A stretch of 64,000 nucleotides of DNA from Robiginitalea sp. SC105 (GCF_014243345.1 NZ_JACLZF010000001.1:496001-560000), one strand, 5' to 3'. Counted from the first letter of the stretch, positions 44,524 through 54,929 are shown. The notes: generated by a model not told the origin, from the letters alone. Numbers and translations are program-made.

Positions 44524-46410
44524 TTAATCGCTTTCGGAGGTATCTTCCTCCTTTTTCAGCCGGGTACTGTCTTCTTCATCCTCCTCATCCAGGTCCAGCA
44601 TCTTGCCCAGGTAAACGAGTTTGTAGCCGTCGGTAATGTCCTTGAAATCCTTGGAAAACGCCGGGATGATCTCCAGGTCGCCTTCCGGGTCCTTCAGGAA
44701 AAGCGGGATGGAATAGTCCTCGGCTTTGGTGATCTCGATAAGCCCCTCGTAGTGCTGCCGGTCCTTGAGGTCCATTTCATGCACCGCGGGATAGCGGCGG
44801 GTGGCCTCGGCCAACTTGATGAAGTCATCCGTGTGGGAGAACAGTCCTTCCTTTGGGTTGTTCTCCGGGTTGTTCATCTCATCCGTATCCACCAGCCGGA
44901 AGGAGCCCTGTTCCCCGAACTGGGTCCTGAACTTTTCAATGGCATACCGGTTGATGTCCGCGCTGGGGGTAAGGGCCATCAGGTAGCCCACATCGCTCAG
45001 TTCGATGTTGTCGCTCAGCGTATCGGAATAGATGTCGGCGGCCATGGCTTCCAAACCCAGGCTGTGGGCCTTCTCCACATTGGTCTGGTTGGTGTCTATC
45101 AGCACCACGTGGCGCTTGTTTTTCTGGAGGTACTGGGCGATCAGGCGGGAGGGCTTGGACGCGCCGATGATCAGGATTCCCTCCGACTTCTTGAGGAATA
45201 CCCCGACGAGCTGGGCAAACATCCGGGCCGTGGTGGCATTCAGCAGCACGGTCCCCAGCACGATCATGAATACCAGGGGGGTAATGTATTCTGCCCCGTC
45301 CTCGCCCCGGTTGAGCAGCCTGGAACCGAACAGGGAGGCGATCCCCGCCGCAACGATCCCGCGGGGGCCCACCCAGCCGATAAAGAGCTTTTCGTTGGTT
45401 TTCAGGTTGGACCCCATCGTGGACAGCAACACCCCTGCCGGGCGGATCAGGAAGACGATAATCGCGAAGAGCAGGGCTGTTTTCCAGGTGTAGATGAGTT
45501 CGAGGTCTGGCAAATCGATGTTAGCCGCCAGGACGATAAACAGGATGGAGATCAGCAACACGCTGAGGGATTCCTTGAAATAGAGTAACTCCTTGAGGTT
45601 GGGCAGGTTGGTGTTCCCCATCACCATCCCCATCACGACCACGCCCAGCAGGCCCGATTCCTTGGCAAAAATGTCGGACATCACGAAAACCCCAAGGACG
45701 GTGGACAGGGCCACCACGTTGAGCAGGTAATGGGGGATGAAGTTCTTTTTGATCACAAAGGCCAGGGCGTGGGCAAACGTGAAGCCGAAGGTAAAGCCAA
45801 AGAGCAGGATCTTGCCGAATTCGATCAGGGCGGTTTTCGTATAGGCCTGTCCTTCCCCGACGCTGATAAACTCATACACCAGTACGGCCACCAATGCCCC
45901 GATGGGGTCGATGAGGATGCCCTCCCATTTGAGCACGGCCGACACGTCTTTCTTGAGCGGGATATTCCGGAGGATGGGCGTGATCACGGTAGGGCCCGTC
46001 ACGATGATCAGGGCGCTGAACAGGAAGGACATCTGCCAGGGCAGGTCAAATATGAGGTGGGCGGCGATACCTGCCCCGAAAAAGGTCACCACGGTGCCCA
46101 GGGTAATGAGCTTGGTGATTACAGGCCCCACGTTGGCCACCTCGGAGCGCTTCAGGGTGAGGCCGCCCTCGAAAAGGATGATGCTGATGGCCAGGGATAC
46201 AAAATAATACAGGCCCTCCCCGGGAAAAAGGCCCTGGCTCCCGTTCCAGATGGGTTCGATCAGTTTGTTGCCGTCTGCGGTGAACAACGTGGAGATGGGG
46301 CCCACCAGCAGCCCGATCAGGATGAGAGGCAGGATGGCCGGCAACTTCAGCCGCCAGGCGACCCATTGTGCTACTATCCCTAGAATAACTATGCCCGCAA
46401 GTTCAATCAT
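44524..46410 (-). CDS. CPA-type cation:proton antiporter with TrkA domains
   Basis: A 628-residue protein with about 13 membrane helices in residues 1-400 (CPA1-like: LILIGLLVGP, TGPTVITPIL, WEGILIDPIGA) and a TrkA-N Rossmann domain at about 410-530 (ILIIGASKPSRLIAQYLQ). A TrkA-C-like region and an acidic tail follow. It probably exchanges Na+ or K+ for H+ under nucleotide or redox control. Encoded alone, divergent from the universal stress gene. Confidence 0.9.
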   Translation of the reverse strand: MIELAGIVILGIVAQWVAWRLKLPAILPLILIGLLVGPISTLFTADGNKLIEPIWNGSQGLFPGEGLYYFVSLAISIILFEGGLTLKRSEVANVGPVITKLITLGTVVTFFGAGIAAHLIFDLPWQMSFLFSALIIVTGPTVITPILRNIPLKKDVSAVLKWEGILIDPIGALVAVLVYEFISVGEGQAYTKTALIEFGKILLFGFTFGFTFAHALAFVIKKNFIPHYLLNVVALSTVLGVFVMSDIFAKESGLLGVVVMGMVMGNTNLPNLKELLYFKESLSVLLISILFIVLAANIDLPDLELIYTWKTALLFAIIVFLIRPAGVLLSTMGSNLKTNEKLFIGWVGPRGIVAAGIASLFGSRLLNRGEDGAEYITPLVFMIVLGTVLLNATTARMFAQLVGVFLKKSEGILIIGASKPSRLIAQYLQKNKRHVVLIDTNQTNVEKAHSLGLEAMAADIYSDTLSDNIELSDVGYLMALTPSADINRYAIEKFRTQFGEQGSFRLVDTDEMNNPENNPKEGLFSHTDDFIKLAEATRRYPAVHEMDLKDRQHYEGLIEITKAEDYSIPLFLKDPEGDLEIIPAFSKDFKDITDGYKLVYLGKMLDLDEEDEEDSTRLKKEEDTSESD

Positions 46411-46506
46411 GCGTCCGTGGTTGGTGTGATTTCCAAAAATAGGGAATCTCCCCAGTTCTGGGGCGCCATCTGCAAATATTGTTATCTTATCCCCCTATCC
46501 GAGCTT

Positions 46507-47367
46507 ATGGCGCTTTCCGGCATCTCCTATAAAACCCTGTTATTCGGCTTTGCATTCTCCCCCAATCTGGAAGCAAACCTGATGGAGGTGACGCGACTGG
46601 CCGGCTTCCTGCAAGCGCGGCTGATTCTCCTCCATGTGGGTGTGCCCACTGCGGAAAAGAAAAAGCAGCTCGGGGCCCTCCTGGAAGGAATCCCAAAGGG
46701 CCCGGAAGCGGTTCAGGTGGCCTGGAGGGAAGGAGAACCCGTCCCCGTTATCCTGGAGGCAGCAGTAGCTTACGGGGTGGACCTGTTGCTCCTCGGGGCA
46801 CGGCAGCACGAACACGGCTACCGGTTTTACATGGGGTCCATCGCGCGGCAGTTAACGCGAAAAATAAGGTGTTCTGTGTTGCTGCTGATCAGGCCGGCCA
46901 TCGAGCGGGTTCCCTGCCAGCATATCGTGGTCAATGGCCTGGACGACCCGGACACGCCGCTGGCGATTGCGACCGCCTTCCGGATGTCGCAGGTGCTAGG
47001 TGCAAAGCAGGTGACCGTCGTGGAGGAAATACGCGCCCGGGACGTTGCCGTGGAGGTGGTGGACGACCGGACCCTGAAGCGGGCAACGCTGATGAAGGAG
47101 CGCATCAAAAGGCGCGAAAACAGTAGGGTTCTTGAAATCGTTGCTCAGCTCCCCCGGGAACTGACCCGCGGCATCACGCTGAAAACCCAGCCTATTTTCG
47201 GGAAGCGCGGCTACTCCATCGGGCATTTTGCCGAAGTGGTGCGTGCCGACCTGCTGGTGATGAACGCCCCGAGGCGATCCCAGATCTGGGGCCGGATTTT
47301 CCCGCAGGATATCGAATACATCCTCTCGGACCTTCCCACCGACCTGTTAATCGTGCGCAACCCATGA
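46507..47367 (+). CDS. Universal stress protein
   Basis: A 286-residue protein with two UspA-like halves. The first begins GISYKTLLFGFAFSPN and contains a DLLLLGARQHEHGYRFYMGS segment. The second ends with a DLPTDLLIVRNP strand. The ATG at 46507 is preferred to the upstream frame, which would add a cysteine- and aromatic-rich peptide. Its last codons overlap the SulP gene by 4 bases (ATGA), so the two are translationally coupled; a regulatory role on the transporter is inferred. Confidence 0.85.
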   Translation: MALSGISYKTLLFGFAFSPNLEANLMEVTRLAGFLQARLILLHVGVPTAEKKKQLGALLEGIPKGPEAVQVAWREGEPVPVILEAAVAYGVDLLLLGARQHEHGYRFYMGSIARQLTRKIRCSVLLLIRPAIERVPCQHIVVNGLDDPDTPLAIATAFRMSQVLGAKQVTVVEEIRARDVAVEVVDDRTLKRATLMKERIKRRENSRVLEIVAQLPRELTRGITLKTQPIFGKRGYSIGHFAEVVRADLLVMNAPRRSQIWGRIFPQDIEYILSDLPTDLLIVRNP

Positions 47368-49592
47368 GCGCCCGGAAAAAACAAATGGCCGCCTTTACCC
47401 GGGAACTGCCCAGGAACCTGTTTGCGGGTTTTGTGGTTTCCCTGGTGGCCCTGCCGCTTGGGCTCGGCTTGGCGCTGGCCAGTGATGCCCCCCCTATTTC
47501 CGGGCTGATTGCCGCAGTCGTAGGGGGGATGGTAGTGGCCCTGCTGGGGGGATCCCACGTCACCATTGCCGGGCCGGGGAACGGCCTGGTCATCGTCATC
47601 CTGGGCGCCATCACCACCCTGGGGGGAGGGGACCTGTACCAGGGCTACCTTTTTACACTGGCCGCCGTAGTATTTGCGGGGGGCCTGATGATCCTGCTGG
47701 GTTTCCTGAAGATGGGCCGTCTGGCCGATTTTTTCCCCGCCTCCGCCATCCAGGGGATGTTGGCCGCGATCGGTATCGGGATCCTCTCCAAGCAATTCCA
47801 CATCATGATCGGGCACACACAGGTTTCCGGGAGCATTGTGTCTCTGCTGGGCCGGATTCCTTCAGGGCTTTACCAGCTTTTCCTGGCCGACGGGGCCCAG
47901 GTCTGGATTGCAGCCGGGATCGGGGTGGGTTCCCTGATGATCATGATTTTTTACGGCAGGATCCGGAACCGAGTGGTCCAACTCATCCCTGCCCCCATGT
48001 GGATCCTGATCCTGACAGTAGGGATGAGCTACGTCTACCAATGGCTGCAGGAGCCCTATCCCCTGGGGGCGGATTTCCTGATCCGCCTGCCGGACAGCCT
48101 GGCGAGCAGTTTTGTGTTCCCGGATTTTTCACACGCCTGGGACCGGGATTTCTTTGTAGCGGTTTTTGCCATCACCTTTATTGCCAGCATCGAATCCCTG
48201 CTGAGCATCAAGGCCCTGGATAAGCTGGACCCGGCCAACCGCCGCTCCAACGTGAACCGGGACCTGAAAGCCCTGGGCCTGGCTTCGGTTATCAGCGGCT
48301 TTTTGGGGGGGCTGGCCGTGGTCACGGTGATTGCGAGGAGCTCGGTGAATGTGAACAACGGGGCTACCAACCGGTCTTCCAACTTCCTGCATGCCATGCT
48401 GCTGTTGCTCTTTGTCCTGGTTTTCCAGGAACAGCTGCGCCGCATCCCGCTCTCAGCCCTGGCCGCCATCCTGGTGTACACCGGATACAAGCTGGCCACC
48501 CCGGGACAGTTCAAGGAAATGGCCCGGATCGGGAAGGAACAGCTGATCATTTTCCTGGTCACCCTGGCAACTACCCTGCTGACCAACCTGATCACTGGGA
48601 TTGCCGTGGGGATCCTGACTACTTTCGTATTCCACGTCATCGTCACCCGCAGCATCGGCCTGTTCCTCCGCAACGTTTTCAAGCCAAACGTCCTGCTGTT
48701 CCGCGAGGGGGAAGAAAACTACTATGCCAGCGTCAAATACTTCTGCAACTTCCTCAATTTTTACCGGCTGAAGGACAAGCTGGACGCCGTTCCCGAAAAC
48801 GAGGAGCTCGTCCTTGATTTTTCCCTTTGCGAATTTGTGGACGACACCGTCCTGGAGAGTGTCGAGAATTATTCGGAGACCTTCGAGAAGCGGGGGGGCC
48901 ACCTGGAACTCATCGGCCTGGACAAACACCATACGAAATCCACCCACCCCTTTGCGCTTCGGAAACTGACGCAGCTCTCCGTCCTTAAACCCATTGAGCA
49001 TTTCTTTACGGGCCGCCAGCGATCCCTTGAGCAAACCGCCGCAGAATACGACTGGGTTTACCGGCCGGAGCGCAACACGGATACGCGCTTCCTCCGGGAT
49101 TTTATATTTTTCCGGCGGCGGCAGCTGGCCTACAGCTATAACGAATTGCGGAATGCAGCCGGGGACTTCCGGCTAATGGACATTGAGTTTACGGAAGGGA
49201 TATTCACGGCCAGGGAAGTTGTCAAGGCTACGGTCCTGTATATCGAATGTGACCAGGAACTCCCTGTCTTCACCCTCGACAGGGAAGGGCTCCTGGGCTT
49301 CCTCTACGACCTGGCCGGATTCCGGGATATCCCCCTGGACGATCATCCGGACTTCAACCGGCGCTTTCACCTGAGCGGGGCAGACCCGGAGCCGATTGCT
49401 GAAATGTTTTCGGACGAGCTGGTCCTGTTCCTGGAAAGCAACCCGTATTACCATGTGGAATCCAACGGAAAGGGCCTGCTGATCCTGAAAAACGAACGGC
49501 TGCTCGGCATCCGTGAAATCAAGCGGATGCGCTATTTCGGGCAGCGGCTCGGGGAACATTTTGGAATGCCTGTTCCGGGCAACAAAAAATAA
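47364..49592 (+). CDS. SulP family anion transporter with STAS domain and long tail
   Basis: A 742-residue membrane protein with 12-14 helices in residues 1-450. It shows the SulP signature GLALALASDAPPISGLIAAV and the NNGATNRSSNFLHAML region. A STAS domain lies at about residues 455-545, and a C-terminal extension of about 200 residues has no domain I recognise (about 560-742, ending KRMRYFGQRLGEHFGMPVPG). SulP proteins exchange sulfate, bicarbonate or other anions. The tail is odd. Coupling to the USP gene is by overlap. Confidence 0.9.
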   Translation: MSARKKQMAAFTRELPRNLFAGFVVSLVALPLGLGLALASDAPPISGLIAAVVGGMVVALLGGSHVTIAGPGNGLVIVILGAITTLGGGDLYQGYLFTLAAVVFAGGLMILLGFLKMGRLADFFPASAIQGMLAAIGIGILSKQFHIMIGHTQVSGSIVSLLGRIPSGLYQLFLADGAQVWIAAGIGVGSLMIMIFYGRIRNRVVQLIPAPMWILILTVGMSYVYQWLQEPYPLGADFLIRLPDSLASSFVFPDFSHAWDRDFFVAVFAITFIASIESLLSIKALDKLDPANRRSNVNRDLKALGLASVISGFLGGLAVVTVIARSSVNVNNGATNRSSNFLHAMLLLLFVLVFQEQLRRIPLSALAAILVYTGYKLATPGQFKEMARIGKEQLIIFLVTLATTLLTNLITGIAVGILTTFVFHVIVTRSIGLFLRNVFKPNVLLFREGEENYYASVKYFCNFLNFYRLKDKLDAVPENEELVLDFSLCEFVDDTVLESVENYSETFEKRGGHLELIGLDKHHTKSTHPFALRKLTQLSVLKPIEHFFTGRQRSLEQTAAEYDWVYRPERNTDTRFLRDFIFFRRRQLAYSYNELRNAAGDFRLMDIEFTEGIFTAREVVKATVLYIECDQELPVFTLDREGLLGFLYDLAGFRDIPLDDHPDFNRRFHLSGADPEPIAEMFSDELVLFLESNPYYHVESNGKGLLILKNERLLGIREIKRMRYFGQRLGEHFGMPVPGNKK

Positions 49593-49658
49593 AAACTTTG
49601 TTAATCGCCTCGCCTTTGGGGCTTTCTATTCGTATTTTGCAGGGCGTAAATTTCCCCG

Positions 49659-50516
49659 ATGACCTTATACCCCATTGAAACCGGCAATTTTAAACTGGAC
49701 GGGGGTGCCATGTTCGGCGTGGTGCCCAAGTCGCTGTGGTCCCGCACCAACCCGGCCGATGCCAACAACATGATCGAGATGTCCGCACGCAGCCTCCTCA
49801 TTGAGGACGGCGACCGCCTGATCCTGATCGACACCGGAATGGGAAACAAGCAATCCGAGAAATTCTTCGGCTACTACTACCTCTGGGGCGACCATTCACT
49901 GGACACCTCCCTGGAAGCCGCCGGGTTCCACCGGGACGATATCACCGACGTCTTCCTGACCCACCTGCATTTTGACCATTGCGGCGGTAGCATCCAATGG
50001 AATGCAGACCGAACCGGCTACGAGCCCGCTTTTAAAAATGCGCGATTCTGGACCAATGAGGACCACTGGCGATGGGCGACCCAGCCCAACGCCCGGGAAA
50101 AAGCCTCCTTCCTGAGCGAGAACATCCTGCCCATGGAAGAAAGCGGCCAGCTGGAGTTTATCCCGCGACAGGGGGAGCCTTACCAGGAAGACAGCCCCCT
50201 GGGATTCGGGATCCTGTACGCGGACGGTCATACGGACAAGCAGATGATCCCCCATATCCGGTACAAGGGCAAAACCCTGGTGTTTATGGCCGACCTGTTG
50301 CCGACCGTGGGCCATATCCCCCTGCCCTATGTGATGGGGTTCGATACCCGGCCGCTGCTTACCCTGGAGGAAAAAGCCGCCTTCCTGGAAAAAGCCGCCA
50401 AGGAAGAATTCGTGCTGTTTTTGGAACACGACGCCCAAAATGAATGCTGTACCCTGCAGCAAACCGAAAAAGGCATCCGCCTGGATAAAAGTTTTGATTT
50501 TGACACACTCTTTTAA
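49659..50516 (+). CDS. MBL fold metallo-hydrolase
   Basis: A 285-residue metallo-beta-lactamase fold protein. The dinuclear zinc motif is HLHFDH (His102, His104, Asp106, His107). Further ligands are the later His in YADGHTDKQM and the last in LEHDAQ. No signal peptide is visible. Typical members are hydrolases of thioesters or lactones; the substrate is unknown. Confidence 0.9.
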   Translation: MTLYPIETGNFKLDGGAMFGVVPKSLWSRTNPADANNMIEMSARSLLIEDGDRLILIDTGMGNKQSEKFFGYYYLWGDHSLDTSLEAAGFHRDDITDVFLTHLHFDHCGGSIQWNADRTGYEPAFKNARFWTNEDHWRWATQPNAREKASFLSENILPMEESGQLEFIPRQGEPYQEDSPLGFGILYADGHTDKQMIPHIRYKGKTLVFMADLLPTVGHIPLPYVMGFDTRPLLTLEEKAAFLEKAAKEEFVLFLEHDAQNECCTLQQTEKGIRLDKSFDFDTLF

Positions 50517-50529
50517 TTGCCCGGCCGGC

Positions 50530-51423
50530 ATGCCCGGCAGAAAGTACCGGGTTTCCAGCCTGTCGTTTCTGGCGGGCTTTCTCCTCCTGAGCGCTTGCGG
50601 CAACGGCGCAGACAGTTCGGACCTGCTGGACGAGGGCACCTTTACCCCGGGGATCGAAGGCCCGGCAACCGATGCGGCCGGCAATGTGTACGCCGTAAAC
50701 TATGCAGAAGAGGGGACCATTGGCCGGGTGACCCCATCGGGGGAGGCTTCCCTCTTCCTGAAATTGCCGGAAGGGAGCGTGGGCAATGGCATTGCATTCG
50801 GCCCCGGGGGGGACATGTTTATAGCCGATTATGTCGGGCACCGCGTCTACCGGGTCCCGGCCGGCACCACTACCCCCCAGGTCTGGGCTGAGGAACCGCG
50901 CATGAACCAGCCCAACGACCTCTGTATCCACCCGGATGGCAGCATCTACCTGAGCGACCCGGACTGGTCCCGGGATTCCGGCAACATCTGGCGCGTCCGC
51001 CCAGACCGGACCGTGGAATTGCTGGAGTCCGGAATGGGCACGACCAACGGCATTGCCCTGAGCCCGGATCACCGCCACCTCTACGTCAACGAATCGGTGC
51101 AGCGGACCATCTGGCGCTACACATTGGACCCGGACGGGCAACCCGGGCAGAAAGAAAAATTTTTCGAATTCGCGGATTTCGGGCTGGACGGCATGCGCTG
51201 CGACCAGGCCGGCAATCTCTACATTGCCCGCTACGACAAAGGCACGATCGCCGTATTGAGCCCGGAGGGCATAATGTTAAAAGAATACCAGCTTTCGGGT
51301 AAAAAGCCCAGTAATCTTACTTTTGCCGGGCCCGATGGCAAAACGGGCTACGTGACCCTGGCGGACCGGGGCTGCTTTGAACTGTTCGAGGCGCTGCATC
51401 CGGGAGCCGGATTTTCGGATTAA
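50530..51423 (+). CDS. SMP-30/gluconolactonase-like lipoprotein
   Basis: A 297-residue lipoprotein (leader GFLLLSAC, Cys23) with a six-bladed propeller of the SMP-30/gluconolactonase family. Characteristic strands include MNQPNDLCIHPDGSIYLSD and GTTNGIALSPDHRHLYVNES, with Asn and Asp positioned for a calcium site. The frame begins earlier, inside the MBL gene, but the ATG at 50530 opens the signal and avoids the overlap. It may hydrolyse a lactone outside the cytoplasm. Confidence 0.85.
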   Translation: MPGRKYRVSSLSFLAGFLLLSACGNGADSSDLLDEGTFTPGIEGPATDAAGNVYAVNYAEEGTIGRVTPSGEASLFLKLPEGSVGNGIAFGPGGDMFIADYVGHRVYRVPAGTTTPQVWAEEPRMNQPNDLCIHPDGSIYLSDPDWSRDSGNIWRVRPDRTVELLESGMGTTNGIALSPDHRHLYVNESVQRTIWRYTLDPDGQPGQKEKFFEFADFGLDGMRCDQAGNLYIARYDKGTIAVLSPEGIMLKEYQLSGKKPSNLTFAGPDGKTGYVTLADRGCFELFEALHPGAGFSD

Positions 51424-51438
51424 ACAAATGAAACTAAC

Positions 51439-53076
51439 ATGAAGCAATTGAATGAGCTGATGCGCCCTGTCGGCATACTTGGGGCGGGACTTTTATTGTG
51501 GGGTTGCGGCTCCACCCGCCTGGTAAGCACCCCGGTGGAAAATATAGACAGCGTGGTCCCCAAGGTGACCGAACTGACGGAAGTGCAGTCGAAACACTGG
51601 TCACATGCGGACCTGGTCCGGGATTCCATCCCCGGGATGAGCGTGGACCGGGCCTATGAGGAGGTCCTAGGTTCCCTGAAAGGGCAAACCGTGGTGGTGG
51701 CCGTGCTGGACAGCGGCATTGACCTGGACCACGAGGACCTGGACGGGGTACTCTGGACCAACCAGGACGAACGCCCCGGCAACGGCGTGGACGACGACAA
51801 CAACGGGTACGTAGACGACATCCACGGCTATAACTTCCTGGGCGAATCCTATAACGAACAACTCGAAGCGGCGCGGATCCTGCGTCTGAAGCTGGGGGAT
51901 GCCTCCCTGCAGGAACGGGCGCGCAAAAAACTGGAGGCCGAAAAAGCGGAAACCGCGGCGAACAAGCAGCGGTACGAGCAGATCCTCGAGGCGGTAAAGA
52001 ATGCGGATGCCGCGGTCAAGGCGCACCTGGGCAAAGACAGCTATGCCCAGGCCGACGTACAGGGCATCCAGACCCAGGACCCCCAATTGGCCCAGGCAGT
52101 ATCCATCCTGAAGCAGATGTACAACTTCGAGGACAGCATCGATGCCGTAATGGACCAGCTGCAGGAGGGCATTTCCTATTTCTCCGAGCGCCTGGACTAT
52201 CATTTCAACACTGCATTCAACGGGCGGGAAATCGTCGGGGACGACCCCTATGACATCGACGACCGGGGCTATGGCAACGGCAACCCGGGCAACCGGGTGG
52301 ACGACGAGTCCCACGGCACCCATGTGGCCGGTATCATTGCAGCGGAGCGCGGCAATGGGATCGGGGTTGACGGGGTCGCGGACCAGGTGCGGATCATGGC
52401 CGTGCGGGCCGTGCCCAACGGGGATGAATACGACAAGGACATCGCCCTGGGCATCCGCTATGCGGTAGACAACGGCGCGAGCATCATCAATGCGAGTTTC
52501 GGGAAACCCTTTTCCCCCCGGGCCGAATGGGTGTATGACGCCATAAAATACGCCGCGGAAAAGGATGTGTTGATCGTCCATGCAGCCGGCAATGACTCGG
52601 AAGACCTGGACCTGCCGGAAAACACGAATTACCCGACCGACCAGATGGGCAACGACCCGGAATTCGCGGACAATGTACTGACCGTGGGCTCCTTGGACAG
52701 CCAGTACGGATCGGAAATGGTCTCTTCCTTCTCCAATTATGGCAAAAGCCACGTGGATGTATTTGCGCCCGGCGGCGATATCTACTCCACCATGCCGGGC
52801 AATACGTATGAATTCCAGGGGGGCACTTCCATGGCGGCGCCTGCGGTGGCCGGGATTGCGGCGGTCATCCGCTCCCGTTTCCCCAGATTGTCTGCCTCCC
52901 AGGTAAAGAAAATCATCATGCAATCCGGGCTGGCGGTGAAATCCAGCGTCATCCTGGGCGGCAACCCGGAAAACGCCCGGCCCTTTGCCTCGGCTTCCCG
53001 CTCCGGTAAAATCGCAAACCTGTACAACGCCCTGATCCTGGCAAGCCAGGTGGATCGCGGTGTGGCACAACCCTAA
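51439..53076 (+). CDS. S8 family subtilisin-like lipoprotein with large insertion
   Basis: A 545-residue peptidase with a lipobox (LLLWGC, Cys23). The triad is Asp91 (AVLDSGID), His292 (DESHGTHVAG) and Ser464 (GGTSMAAP), with the oxyanion Asn385 (AAGNDSE). Between Asp and His there is an insertion of about 130 residues (140-270), mostly helical and charged, not present in ordinary subtilisins. It is probably an outer-membrane or periplasmic protease. It sits 15 bases after the SMP-30 gene and 11 before the M1 gene. Confidence 0.9.
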   Translation: MKQLNELMRPVGILGAGLLLWGCGSTRLVSTPVENIDSVVPKVTELTEVQSKHWSHADLVRDSIPGMSVDRAYEEVLGSLKGQTVVVAVLDSGIDLDHEDLDGVLWTNQDERPGNGVDDDNNGYVDDIHGYNFLGESYNEQLEAARILRLKLGDASLQERARKKLEAEKAETAANKQRYEQILEAVKNADAAVKAHLGKDSYAQADVQGIQTQDPQLAQAVSILKQMYNFEDSIDAVMDQLQEGISYFSERLDYHFNTAFNGREIVGDDPYDIDDRGYGNGNPGNRVDDESHGTHVAGIIAAERGNGIGVDGVADQVRIMAVRAVPNGDEYDKDIALGIRYAVDNGASIINASFGKPFSPRAEWVYDAIKYAAEKDVLIVHAAGNDSEDLDLPENTNYPTDQMGNDPEFADNVLTVGSLDSQYGSEMVSSFSNYGKSHVDVFAPGGDIYSTMPGNTYEFQGGTSMAAPAVAGIAAVIRSRFPRLSASQVKKIIMQSGLAVKSSVILGGNPENARPFASASRSGKIANLYNALILASQVDRGVAQP

Positions 53077-53087
53077 ATGAACCCCCT

Positions 53088-54929
53088 ATGAAACAAGTAA
53101 CAGCACTCTTCCTGCTCCTCGCGGCCACGGTATTTTCCCAGGGCAACACCGGCTACTGGCAGCAGCAAGTGGACTACGCAATGGAAGTCGCCATGGATGT
53201 GGAAACCTTCCGGTATACGGGCACACAGAAACTGGTATACACCAACCATTCGCCCGATACGCTGAACCGGGTGTACTACCACTTGTATTTCAACGCCTTC
53301 CAGCCGGGCAGCGAGATGGATATGCGGCTGCAGAGCATCGAGGACCCGGATGGCCGGATGGTCGAGGACGGGCAAAGCCGCATTGCCGGGTTGTCCCCGG
53401 ATGAGATCGGTTACCTGCACGCCACCTCCCTGAAACAGGATGGGGCCCCGCTGACCTATCAGGAGGAGGGAACCGTCCTGGTAGTCCCCCTGAACGCCCC
53501 CCTGCTGCCGGGAGGGAAAACCACCTTCGACATGACCTTTGAGGGCCAGGTGCCCGTGCAGATCCGGCGTTCCGGCCGCAACAACAGCGAGGGCGTGGCA
53601 CTGTCCATGAGCCAGTGGTACCCCAAACTGGCCGAATACGATTTTGAAGGCTGGCATGCCAATCCGTACATCGCCAGGGAATTCCACGGGGTATGGGGGG
53701 ATTTTGACCTGAAACTGACCATCGACAAGGACTATGTGGTGGGCGGCACCGGCTACCTGCAGAACCCGCAGGAAGTCGGGCATGGCTACCAACAGGCCGG
53801 CACCCGGGTACGCACCAAGGGCAAGACCCTGACCTGGCATTTCAAGGCGCCCAATGTACACGATTTTATGTGGGCGGCCGACCCAGAGTATATCCACGAT
53901 ACACTAGCGCTCGATAACGGAACGACCCTGCACTTTTTCTACAAGGACAACCCTGAAATCCTGGAGAACTGGAAAAACCTCCAGCCCAGGGCGGCAGCGG
54001 CCATGGAGTTTTTCAACCGGAACATCGGCCCGTACCCCTATGAGCAGTATTCCATTGTACAGGGGGGCGACGGGGGCATGGAATACGCCATGAGCACGCT
54101 GATCACCGGGGAGCGTTCTTTCGGCAGCCTGGTGGGGGTTACCATCCACGAAATGGCCCATTCCTGGTTTCAGCACGTGCTGGCCACCAATGAATCCAAA
54201 CACGAATGGATGGACGAGGGATTCACTTCCTTTATTTCCGCCCTCTGCATGGATGCCGTAATGGAGCAGCAACGGGAAAACCCCTTTGAAGGTTCGTACA
54301 ACGGCTACCGCAGACTGGCCACCTCGGGTCGTGAGCAACCCCTTACCACCCATGCAGACCGGTATGCCTTCAACGGGGGCTATGGCATATCCGCCTACAG
54401 CAAAGGGGCAGTTTTCCTGGCCCAGCTGGGATATGTGATCGGTCAGGACAAACTGATGGAGACCATCCAGCGGTACTTCCGGGAATTCCGGTTCAAACAC
54501 CCCACACCCAACGATTTCATCCGGGTGGCCGAGAAAGTCAGCGGGGCAGAACTGGACTGGTACCTGACGGACTTCGCGCAAACCACCAACACCATCGATT
54601 ACGGGGTGAAAAGCGTGGAAGCAGCCGGCGGGGGTACGCGGGTATCCCTGGAACGCATCGGGCTGATGCCCATGCCCATCGACCTGCTGGTGGTTCTCAA
54701 CGACGGCACGCGGAAGACCTATTACCTGCCCCTGCGGATGATGCGGAGCGAAAAAGCGAACCCCTACCAGGGGTTTGAACGGGAGGTCCGGGCCGACTGG
54801 CCCTGGGCGCAACCCGTCTATGACCTGGTACTGGACATCCCGCTGGAAGAGATCCAGGCGATTGCCATCGACCCTTCCGGCCTGATGGCAGACATCGACC
54901 TGGGGAACAACCTCTGGCAGCCCGAATAA
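53088..54929 (+). CDS. M1 family metallopeptidase
   Basis: A 613-residue aminopeptidase with a signal peptide ending near FSQ. The zinc site HEMAH is His354, Glu355 and His358, with Glu377 18 residues further (DEGF). The exopeptidase motif reads GGMEY rather than GxMEN. It is transcribed with the S8 lipoprotein. It is likely secreted or periplasmic and removes N-terminal residues. Confidence 0.92.
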   Translation: MKQVTALFLLLAATVFSQGNTGYWQQQVDYAMEVAMDVETFRYTGTQKLVYTNHSPDTLNRVYYHLYFNAFQPGSEMDMRLQSIEDPDGRMVEDGQSRIAGLSPDEIGYLHATSLKQDGAPLTYQEEGTVLVVPLNAPLLPGGKTTFDMTFEGQVPVQIRRSGRNNSEGVALSMSQWYPKLAEYDFEGWHANPYIAREFHGVWGDFDLKLTIDKDYVVGGTGYLQNPQEVGHGYQQAGTRVRTKGKTLTWHFKAPNVHDFMWAADPEYIHDTLALDNGTTLHFFYKDNPEILENWKNLQPRAAAAMEFFNRNIGPYPYEQYSIVQGGDGGMEYAMSTLITGERSFGSLVGVTIHEMAHSWFQHVLATNESKHEWMDEGFTSFISALCMDAVMEQQRENPFEGSYNGYRRLATSGREQPLTTHADRYAFNGGYGISAYSKGAVFLAQLGYVIGQDKLMETIQRYFREFRFKHPTPNDFIRVAEKVSGAELDWYLTDFAQTTNTIDYGVKSVEAAGGGTRVSLERIGLMPMPIDLLVVLNDGTRKTYYLPLRMMRSEKANPYQGFEREVRADWPWAQPVYDLVLDIPLEEIQAIAIDPSGLMADIDLGNNLWQPE

